A stretch of DNA of 7,256 nt from Bacteroidia bacterium (lineage in GTDB: Bacteria; Bacteroidota; Bacteroidia; Bacteroidales; P3): positions 1 through 7,256 of the forward strand of contig BNXT01000067.1 in assembly GCA_025999775.1 (NCBI GenBank), read 5' to 3'. Position numbers and translations under genes: made by a program. Below, one piece after another: positions 1 through 5,144 of the stretch; the stretch's first letter is position 1; each line of letters starts with the position of its first letter. The notes under the pieces were generated by a model that was not told where the DNA came from, did not search any database, and was given only the letters and a program-made list of their open reading frames with translations.

Positions 1-24
1 GTATAGGTATTCAAGAATTTTTTG

Positions 25-32
25 TACATTTG
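25..32 (+). promoter_or_regulatory. Bacteroidota-type -7 promoter box upstream of the first lipoprotein gene
   Basis: TACATTTG fits the Bacteroidota sigma-ABfr -7 consensus TAnnTTTG exactly and lies 36 bp before the ATG at 69. The matching -33 element would fall at or beyond the left edge of the window and cannot be judged. The same core, extended as TAnATTTGCnnAnAGA, recurs before the second lipoprotein block at 1752, which supports both as real promoters. No transcript evidence is available. Confidence 0.55.
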
Positions 33-68
33 CAAACAGAGAAGTTATTGTTACTAAAACATCCTTGT

Positions 69-536
69 ATGAAACCAAAACACATTGCCAAGTTAGGAGT
101 ATCATTGATACTTTTGTGTCTCATTAACCTTGGAATGGGATGCAAAAAAGAAATGCCAAGAGAAATAACAAATCTGCAATCTTGTAATTATCCTCAAGAA
201 GACTATTTGGGAGAATTAAAAGATTTTGAGGTTACTCTATTCCCTGTGTCTATGCGACAAGAGGTAATAAATTATCCTCATATTTTTATTCCAACTGATG
301 AATTCCCGATATTCTATTTTGAAGAATTTCCGGATTTTAAGAAGGGGACGCAGGTTTATCATTACGAAATTTGTAATTTTCCAAGTGATGCAAAAAAATG
401 GAAAATTTCTTCAAATGGACTAAAGGTTACTATAACAGGATATCTCTACAAGCACGTCGGATCTATGCCACTTTCAATGGATGAACATTACGCTTATTTA
501 GAATTGATGATCATAAAACAGATTGAAAAATCTTAA
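69..536 (+). CDS. small lipoprotein of unknown function, paralogue 1
   Basis: A 155-residue predicted lipoprotein. A basic start (MKPKHIAK) is followed by a hydrophobic stretch and the lipobox LGMG-Cys25, so the mature protein should be lipid-anchored after signal peptidase II cleavage. The residues after the cysteine (KKEMP) lack the acidic run associated with surface export in some Bacteroidota, so which membrane face it occupies is open. The mature part has two cysteines (Cys39, Cys102) conserved in position in both downstream paralogues, possibly a disulfide. The C-terminal half carries the family motif ICNFPxxAKxWKI...GLKV..TG, then alternating strand-like hydrophobic residues, suggesting a small beta-rich fold. 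I do not recognise a named family. ATG 69 is chosen over the in-frame TTG at 30 because the TTG overlaps the promoter box and would place 13 unrelated residues before the signal peptide. A META-like lipoprotein gene follows 22 bp downstream. Confidence 0.85.
   Translation: MKPKHIAKLGVSLILLCLINLGMGCKKEMPREITNLQSCNYPQEDYLGELKDFEVTLFPVSMRQEVINYPHIFIPTDEFPIFYFEEFPDFKKGTQVYHYEICNFPSDAKKWKISSNGLKVTITGYLYKHVGSMPLSMDEHYAYLELMIIKQIEKS
86..187 (+). repeat. signal-peptide repeat, copy in lipoprotein 1 (partner 2295-2396)
   Basis: This 102-bp stretch matches 2295-2396 in the third lipoprotein gene at 96 of 102 positions by direct comparison. It covers most of the signal peptide, the lipobox and the following MPREITNLQSCN residues. 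The second paralogue shares only the part up to about the lipobox, so paralogues 1 and 3 are more alike here than either is to 2. Confidence 0.9.
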
Positions 537-558
537 TAATCAGAGAATATTAAAACCT

Positions 559-963
559 ATGAAAAAACTAATATTAATCGCACTACCATTGCTATTGCTA
601 ATGGGGTGCAACAAAGAACCTTCTGATTTGACAGGAACTACGTGGAAAGTGGAAAGTATCGTAGAAAATGGAACGAATACTCTTCCTATAGAACTCAAAA
701 ACCGTGGTATGCAAATTAGTTTTGGTTTTAATGGCGTTTGTTATGGGGGGGCAACAGCAAATGCTTTTAAAGGTGTATGGAAACAATCCGGCAAACTATC
801 GGAAATCACTATCTCAGCGCGTATTCTCACGGAAGCTTTGGAACATCCTATGGGTCATGTATTTATGGATCACATAAATAACACTTACAAAGGTTCTATA
901 AATAGAGGCAAATTGAGATTATATTACGCAAAAACAAACTATGTACAATTTAAACCTCTTTAA
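559..963 (+). CDS. META/HslJ-like lipoprotein
   Basis: A 134-residue predicted lipoprotein. The signal peptide MKKLILIALPLLLLMG ends at lipobox Cys17. The mature region begins LTGTTWKVESI and continues with a glycine-rich GVCYGGATANAFKGVW segment, then ITISARILTEAL, and ends KLRLYYAKTNYVQF. This order (L.GT.W at the start, a G-rich centre, then T-containing and L.L......F strands at the end) resembles the META domain found in HslJ and many Bacteroidota envelope lipoproteins. The match is by eye and modest; a lipocalin-like small lipoprotein is the main alternative. A start at 523 is open, but it overlaps the previous gene and adds 12 polar residues before a complete signal peptide, so ATG 559 is preferred. 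The gene sits 22 bp after paralogue 1 and 2 bp before the broken protease gene, so these are probably one transcript. A run of seven G lies inside it at 745-751. Confidence 0.75.
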   Translation: MKKLILIALPLLLLMGCNKEPSDLTGTTWKVESIVENGTNTLPIELKNRGMQISFGFNGVCYGGATANAFKGVWKQSGKLSEITISARILTEALEHPMGHVFMDHINNTYKGSINRGKLRLYYAKTNYVQFKPL

Positions 964-965
964 TT

Positions 966-1690
966 ATGAAAAAATACAATTATTCAATTTTATTGCTTTT
1001 ATGCTTCTGCTCATTGATTGCAAAAGGGCAAATTAGTACGGGGGAACATCCGATTAGTTTTGGTTTGAATCTTACATTATAATCGAATACTATGATATTA
1101 CCGACACTTAATATGGAGCAGATACGGTACGAAGATTCATTAGATGCATTAGATGGCGTACCACCTCGATTTGGCTATCGCCACCCAGTGAATTACAATA
1201 TGACCAATTCCGGAACATGGACAACACTATCAAATGGTGATAAAATCCTGTGCCTATAGCAAGTTACATACACTCCGTGCATAATGATGATTTTGTTAGA
1301 TCCGGTGATGAGTTTACAGATGAATTGACGTATTTGTTAGATCCCATACCTGAAGTTAATGATCATCATATTGTCTTCGGTGAATGGCGAGAACATACGT
1401 CAGGCTCAGTGATGTTTACCGGAGAACCTTATCAGGACGGCATTTGCGACTGTCTGGTAAGAGATGTTATGATTCTCGATTTTGTAGGTACTTTTGCGTA
1501 TTTACAAGCACGTTTACAGAATAATTGCGGCTTTAGCGATTGGGGCGTAATTGTTTATAATAAACAAGGCGATGGCGGAAGTACAATCCCATGTGGCGAC
1601 AAAGACAGCGACTGTGAACCAGAAGAGGCAGATGAGGAAGATGAGGACACAGGAGGAGGAGATTGTGGAGATGAGGACTGTCCAGATTGA
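966..1690 (+). pseudogene. chimeric broken secreted-protease gene: lysyl-endopeptidase-like N-terminus joined to a subtilase-type C-terminal module
   Basis: The first part (966-1082) encodes a signal peptide (MKKYNYSILLLLCFCSLIAKGQ) and ISTGEHPISFGLNLTL, then TAA at 1080-1082. The same frame continues for 58 codons with LPTLNMEQIRYED, GVPPRFGYRHPVNYN and SGTWTTLSNGDKI. This is the conserved pro-region pattern of secreted lysyl-endopeptidase-like (trypsin-fold) proteases of Bacteroidota, normally continuing GD.IWRL. It stops at TAG 1257-1259. From about 1244-1250 a different frame encodes a region homologous to residues 630-782 of the S8 subtilase at 2747, including IHSV, GEW, RLQNNCG, VYNK and an identical 33-residue acidic tail; this part ends at TGA 1688-1690. 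No catalytic domain remains, so most of a protease gene has been lost, with one nonsense change and one frame-shifting junction. The downstream part alone has no signal peptide and starts at a GTG inside homologous sequence, so it is not treated as a gene. Family calls are by recognition. Confidence 0.8.
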
Positions 1691-1713
1691 CAAGGTCGTA
1701 ATTTTTCTATAAA
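1589..1713 (+). repeat. 125-bp perfect direct repeat, copy 1 (acidic tail plus 3' UTR)
   Basis: Bases 1589-1713 are identical to 4994-5118 at all 125 positions, at a constant offset of 3405. The repeat covers the codons for the C-terminal 33 residues (PCGDKDSDCEPEEADE... to ...DCGDEDCPD), the stop codon and 23 bp after it. Sequence just upstream in the two copies is clearly homologous but strongly diverged, so identity begins abruptly. Confidence 0.97.
1676..1706 (+). terminator. possible weak intrinsic terminator, copy 1
   Basis: A small hairpin spans the stop codon: outer GAC (1676-1678) with GTC (1695-1697), inner TGTC (1679-1682) with GACA (1689-1692), a two-base bulge and a six-base loop. 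Five T follow at 1702-1706. The stem is short and broken, so this is a candidate only. It lies inside the 125-bp repeat and so is preserved in both copies. Confidence 0.3.
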
Positions 1714-1751
1714 TTTCTTCACAGAATTAACGCAATATTAAAAAAAAATCG

Positions 1752-1759
1752 TATATTTG
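1752..1759 (+). promoter_or_regulatory. Bacteroidota-type -7 promoter box before the second lipoprotein-subtilase unit
   Basis: TATATTTG matches TAnnTTTG exactly and lies 67 bp before the ATG at 1827, in a 136-bp intergenic gap. No clear TTTG -33 element is visible at the usual distance. Nine consecutive A (1740-1748) sit just upstream, in what would be the spacer. It is the likely start of a transcript covering the genes at 1827, 2278 and 2747. Confidence 0.55.
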
Positions 1760-1826
1760 CGGATAGATTAAGTTTTTTAGCAAAATACATACTATATCCA
1801 ATACAAACATAACACAACCCGACATA

Positions 1827-2276
1827 ATGAAACCACAACACTTTGCCAAGTTAGGAGTATCCTTGATACTTCTATGTCTCATTAGCCTTGGAATGGGATG
1901 CAAAAAAGAACTACCCCAAGAGATTGAAATAATACCATGTAACCATAGAGATAGCACTTGGAGAAAATCCGAATCAAAGGAAGTTACTATAATGCCAAAC
2001 ACGATGCTTGATTTCGTACATCTGCACGATTACACAACCGACATTAGGCAAACAATTTGGTTTATAGGAAATAAAGTTGTACTGCGAGAAATAACTCCTG
2101 ACGGTTTCAATATGATATATATTTGTAACTTTCCTAATAGCGCAAAAAGATGGAAAATACCAAAACAAGGAATAAAAGTGCAACTATCTGGCTATTCCAA
2201 AACACGCGAAGGGAAACAGAATAATCCTCATTACCAAGAATTTAATTTAGAATTAGTAACATTAAAAATAGAATAA
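1827..2276 (+). CDS. small lipoprotein of unknown function, paralogue 2
   Basis: A 149-residue predicted lipoprotein whose signal peptide and lipobox (LGMG-Cys25) nearly match those at 69 and 2278. The mature part begins KKELPQE and lacks the ITNLQS stretch shared by the other two. Conserved cysteines are at 38 and 100. The C-terminal motif YICNFPNSAKRWKIPKQGIKV is almost the same as in paralogue 3, while residues of about 40-95 show no evident similarity to either paralogue beyond scattered positions. No recognised domain; a short, beta-rich, envelope-anchored protein is the reasonable description. It is the first gene after the promoter box at 1752, and its stop is one base before the ATG of paralogue 3, so the two are surely co-transcribed and possibly translationally coupled. 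Confidence 0.88.
   Translation: MKPQHFAKLGVSLILLCLISLGMGCKKELPQEIEIIPCNHRDSTWRKSESKEVTIMPNTMLDFVHLHDYTTDIRQTIWFIGNKVVLREITPDGFNMIYICNFPNSAKRWKIPKQGIKVQLSGYSKTREGKQNNPHYQEFNLELVTLKIE
1844..1909 (+). repeat. 66-bp perfect repeat in the lipoprotein signal peptide, copy 1 (partner 2295-2360)
   Basis: Bases 1844-1909 equal 2295-2360 at every position (offset 451). The block encodes most of the signal peptide and lipobox of paralogues 2 and 3. Such identity in adjacent genes indicates recent duplication or gene conversion and is a potential site for homologous recombination. Confidence 0.95.
2121..2180 (+). repeat. 60-bp near-perfect repeat in the lipoprotein C-terminal motif, copy 1 (partner 2569-2628)
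   Basis: Bases 2121-2180 match 2569-2628 at 59 of 60 positions; the single difference changes Ile to Leu. It encodes ICNFPNSAKRWKIPKQG plus the next residues. In paralogue 1 the corresponding region (ICNFPSDAKKWKISSNGLKV) is much more diverged in DNA. Confidence 0.95.
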
Positions 2277-2277
2277 T

Positions 2278-2727
2278 ATGAACCGACAACACACTGCCAA
2301 GTTAGGAGTATCCTTGATACTTCTATGTCTCATTAGCCTTGGAATGGGATGCAAAAAAGACATGCCAAGAGAAATCACAAATCTGCAATCTTGTAACCGT
2401 CCACCGGTAAACCGTCCCAACTTCGTATCAAACCGTGAATATACTTTATTTCGCGGAAATTTATTGATGAGGGAGTCAGACATGCTTAGTAAGAAACATG
2501 CAATTTATGTTAGTACGACGAATGGGACAATACTATCATCTTCAGGTGATGGCAAAAGTTATTCTATCATTTGTAACTTTCCTAATAGCGCAAAAAGATG
2601 GAAAATACCAAAACAAGGATTAAAAGTGATAATAAGTGGTCAATATTACCCTTATGATGGAATTGTCCCAACGGATAGAACTCGAGCTTATTTAGAATTA
2701 ACATCCTTAAAAATCGCAAACGAATAA
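2278..2727 (+). CDS. small lipoprotein of unknown function, paralogue 3 (mosaic)
   Basis: A 149-residue predicted lipoprotein with lipobox LGMG-Cys25, conserved cysteines at 39 and 99, and the family motif ICNFPNSAKRWKIPKQGLKV followed by ISG and a final AYLELTSLKI strand. It is a mosaic: the residues after the lipobox (MPREITNLQSCN) match paralogue 1, whereas the C-terminal motif matches paralogue 2 at the DNA level. The centre (about residues 41-95) is its own. No named family is recognised. The ATG directly follows the paralogue 2 stop with one base between, and the subtilase gene starts 19 bp after its end, so the three genes form one tight operon. Co-expression with an exported protease suggests a role at the same cell surface, but no specific activity can be read from the sequence. 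Confidence 0.88.
   Translation: MNRQHTAKLGVSLILLCLISLGMGCKKDMPREITNLQSCNRPPVNRPNFVSNREYTLFRGNLLMRESDMLSKKHAIYVSTTNGTILSSSGDGKSYSIICNFPNSAKRWKIPKQGLKVIISGQYYPYDGIVPTDRTRAYLELTSLKIANE
2295..2396 (+). repeat. signal-peptide repeat, copy in lipoprotein 3 (partners 86-187 and 1844-1909)
   Basis: The first 66 bp are identical to 1844-1909 in paralogue 2, and the whole 102 bp matches 86-187 in paralogue 1 at 96 positions. This is the only segment here alike in all three genes at high identity. Confidence 0.93.
2569..2628 (+). repeat. 60-bp near-perfect repeat in the lipoprotein C-terminal motif, copy 2 (partner 2121-2180)
   Basis: It differs from 2121-2180 at one position only. Flanking sequence on both sides falls to much lower similarity, consistent with a short conversion tract or strong local conservation between neighbouring paralogues. 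Confidence 0.95.
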
Positions 2728-2746
2728 TAACAAAATATAAACGACT

Positions 2747-5095
2747 ATGAAACGACTTACAACAATTTTCATTCTAATTTTGTGTACACACATAGGATTG
2801 ACACAAACAGTTTTTATCTATACCGATAAAGGAGAAAAAATATACTTTAGTACTCGTAGGGATCTGGCGCTGATTGAATTTAATAATGTGAGTGAAGAGA
2901 TAGTTAATCAAACTTTTAATAAGAATGTTAGAGTGGGCGAAAGATCCTATATTGTTGAAATTGATACCCAATCAACCACGATAAACACTTTACAACAAAA
3001 TGCAAACATACATAGCGCTACGTATGTTTTGAAATACGCTACAGGTGCATTACAAGCCCCGACCGACCGTGTCTTTATAAAATGTAGCAATGGTAATACA
3101 ATAGAACAAGTCATTGCAACAACGGCATTAACAGAGAGGGTTCAGTCTATCAAAATTATTGACTCTATCAACCGTATTTATTCTGTTTCTTTTGATGTGA
3201 GTATAGAAAATGGTCTAATACTTGCCAATCGTTTGTACGAAACATCCATGTGTGAGTTTGCCGAGCCGTGTTTTGTACGATTGATTCAACCGTGCACTAA
3301 TCCGTATTATCAGTATCAATGGGGGCTAAACGGACAAAATAGTGGTTTGTCGGCGGTAGATATTAAAGCGCCCGCAGCATGGAATCGTACACAGGGAAGT
3401 AGCAATATAAGGGTAGCTGTATTAGACGATGGCGTGGACTTGACACACCCTGATTTACAAGGTAATTTAGTATCGGGTTATGATGCAGTACCTGGAATAA
3501 TAGCCGGATCAGGTGGCGACTGTGCGCACAATGACTCTCATGGAACTGCTTGTGCGGGAATTATTGCTGCAGTGGATAATAATGTCGGCGTTATTGGAGT
3601 AGCGCCTAATTGTAAGATAATACCGATCAGAATAATGTACAATAGCACCTTTATTTCATGGTTATTTGGACTTGCCACTTCAGATGACGAGTGGATTGTA
3701 GATGGAATTCATCGTGCTTGGCACATTGCTCAGGCTGATGTGATAAGTTTGTCATGGAGAATGCCATCTCCATCCAGTACTGTAACCGTAGCGATCGCTA
3801 ATGCCACAATTTATGGTCGAGCCGGCAAAGGGACAGTCGTTGTTGCATCATCAGGGAATTTTAATGCCGACGTGAGTTACCCAGCATCACTCCCCAATGT
3901 GATGGCAGTAGGCGCTATAGCCCCGTGTGGAACGCGAAAACGAAGTAGTAATAATTCAACCGAACTTGGCTACAATGTATTACCAGATCCATTGGGTGTA
4001 TCCTGCGATGGAGAACTATCGTGGGGAAGCAGTTATGGCTCTGCATTGGATGTTGTCGCACCGGGCGTATTTATTCCAACGACTGACATACAAGGTAATA
4101 AGGGGAAGAATCCAGCATCCGGTGCCGCAGGCAATTATATAACTAATTTCAACGGAACGTCAGCTGCATGTCCGCATGTTGCCGGTGTGGCGGCGTTGAT
4201 GCTAAGTATAAACCCTGATTTAACCCAAGTACAGGTTCGACAAATTATTGAAATGTCGGCTCAAAAAGTTGGTGGGTATTCTTATGCTACAACATCGGGA
4301 CACCCCAATGGCACGTGGCATGAAGAGATGGGCTACGGTTTAGTGGATGCGGATATGGCGACAAAAATGGCGGCATTAACTGTGACGGGAACCTCAGGCA
4401 TCATTTGTGATACGTGTGCAACGTTTACGCTATCAAATTTGAACAATTTCCCGGCAGGAACAACAGTATCATGGACATCTAGCAGTGGATTGTCTTTAAC
4501 GATAATCTCTGACACTGTGGTCTCTGTATGTAATACATATCCTGTGTCTTTGCATAAAAAATGGATAAAACCGACAATCACAGTTAACGGTTTAGGATAC
4601 CAAGCTCCTGCTAAAACATTTTTTCTTGGCAAGGCGCCCGATACAAGTCAAATTCACTCTGTATATGACGGCACCGTTGTTAGTGTTGGCAGTGTGTTTA
4701 CGGATAAAATAACCTATTTTGGTGATACTATATCTATGGATAATAATGATCATAATCTCATCAACGGTGAATGGCAACTACATGCATCTAATTCCGTGCA
4801 ATTTCCCGGTGACGAATCTGATGATCCCGACCCAACAGATGAAATTTCTTGGCAAAGAAAACAGGTCAGAATAGACCATTTTGTAAACAATCACGCATAC
4901 ATAAAAGTGCGCATACAAAATGGTTGTGGATTGAGCAATTGGGTCGAAATTGTTTACAATAAACCAAGTGGCGGAGGTAGTACAAGTACAATTCCATGTG
5001 GCGACAAAGACAGCGACTGTGAACCAGAAGAGGCAGATGAGGAAGATGAGGACACAGGAGGAGGAGATTGTGGAGATGAGGACTGTCCAGATTGA
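2747..5095 (+). CDS. secreted S8 family subtilisin-like serine protease with Ig-like modules and acidic cysteine tail
   Basis: A 782-residue exported endopeptidase. Residues 1-19 are a signal peptide (MKRLTTIFILILCTHIGLT). About 20-180 form a pro-region that probably keeps the enzyme inactive until cleaved. The catalytic domain spans about 190-545, entered by YQYQWGLNGQ, with the complete S8 triad Asp227 (AVLDDGVD), His265 (DSHGTACAG) and Ser472 (NGTSAACPHVAG) and oxyanion Asn371 (SSGN), so it should be active. It has extra loops around 298-320 and 395-465. Two Bacteroidota-type Ig/PKD-like regions follow (about 546-628, beginning VTGTSGIICDTCATF, and about 632-738, with WQLHASNSVQF and IQNGCGLSNW). 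A GGGSTST linker leads to residues 751-782, in which 17 of 32 residues are Asp or Glu, with four cysteines. No classic type IX secretion C-terminal domain is evident, so the export and anchoring route is uncertain. It is the third gene of a tight operon with two lipoproteins; the ATG at 2747 starts the signal peptide directly. Confidence 0.95.
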   Translation: MKRLTTIFILILCTHIGLTQTVFIYTDKGEKIYFSTRRDLALIEFNNVSEEIVNQTFNKNVRVGERSYIVEIDTQSTTINTLQQNANIHSATYVLKYATGALQAPTDRVFIKCSNGNTIEQVIATTALTERVQSIKIIDSINRIYSVSFDVSIENGLILANRLYETSMCEFAEPCFVRLIQPCTNPYYQYQWGLNGQNSGLSAVDIKAPAAWNRTQGSSNIRVAVLDDGVDLTHPDLQGNLVSGYDAVPGIIAGSGGDCAHNDSHGTACAGIIAAVDNNVGVIGVAPNCKIIPIRIMYNSTFISWLFGLATSDDEWIVDGIHRAWHIAQADVISLSWRMPSPSSTVTVAIANATIYGRAGKGTVVVASSGNFNADVSYPASLPNVMAVGAIAPCGTRKRSSNNSTELGYNVLPDPLGVSCDGELSWGSSYGSALDVVAPGVFIPTTDIQGNKGKNPASGAAGNYITNFNGTSAACPHVAGVAALMLSINPDLTQVQVRQIIEMSAQKVGGYSYATTSGHPNGTWHEEMGYGLVDADMATKMAALTVTGTSGIICDTCATFTLSNLNNFPAGTTVSWTSSSGLSLTIISDTVVSVCNTYPVSLHKKWIKPTITVNGLGYQAPAKTFFLGKAPDTSQIHSVYDGTVVSVGSVFTDKITYFGDTISMDNNDHNLINGEWQLHASNSVQFPGDESDDPDPTDEISWQRKQVRIDHFVNNHAYIKVRIQNGCGLSNWVEIVYNKPSGGGSTSTIPCGDKDSDCEPEEADEEDEDTGGGDCGDEDCPD

Positions 5096-5118
5096 CAAGG
5101 TCGTAATTTTTCTATAAA
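4994..5118 (+). repeat. 125-bp perfect direct repeat, copy 2 (acidic tail plus 3' UTR)
   Basis: This is identical to 1589-1713. It begins exactly at the codon for Pro750 of the subtilase and runs 23 bp beyond its stop. Just before it, this copy has two adjacent AGTACA units where copy 1 has one, giving STSTIP instead of STIP. Confidence 0.97.
5081..5111 (+). terminator. possible weak intrinsic terminator, copy 2
   Basis: This is the same short bulged hairpin (GAC/GTC outer, TGTC/GACA inner) as at 1676-1706, with five T at 5107-5111. It overlaps the subtilase stop codon. If functional it would separate the subtilase operon from pgi, which begins 49 bp after that stop, but the stem is weak. 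Confidence 0.3.
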
Positions 5119-5144
5119 ATAAAATAAATTAAAATAACATTCCT

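Noticed and set aside
30..68. TTG start at 30 extending the first lipoprotein by 13 residues
   Set aside because: It overlaps the promoter box and disrupts the signal-peptide start that matches the two paralogues; ATG 69 is clearly better.
523..558. Earlier ATG for the META-like lipoprotein
   Set aside because: It overlaps the previous gene and adds polar residues before a complete lipoprotein signal peptide.
1250..1690. Separate 146-residue gene starting at GTG 1250
   Set aside because: It has no signal peptide, starts inside sequence homologous to the middle of the subtilase C-terminal region, and is explained as the rear half of a broken gene.
4632..5095. Type IX secretion C-terminal sorting domain on the subtilase
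   Set aside because: The usual closing pattern with a conserved glycine-rich strand and a basic KxxK-like end is absent; the protein ends in an acidic cysteine tail instead.
4778..5098. Antisense open frame opposite the subtilase tail
   Set aside because: It is composed of reverse complements of the acidic codons and Ig-like region, with no promoter or family resemblance; the sense frame is strongly supported.
1..5118. Insertion sequence or transposon explaining the duplications
   Set aside because: No transposase, terminal inverted repeats or target-site duplications are visible; homologous recombination or tandem duplication explains the repeats.
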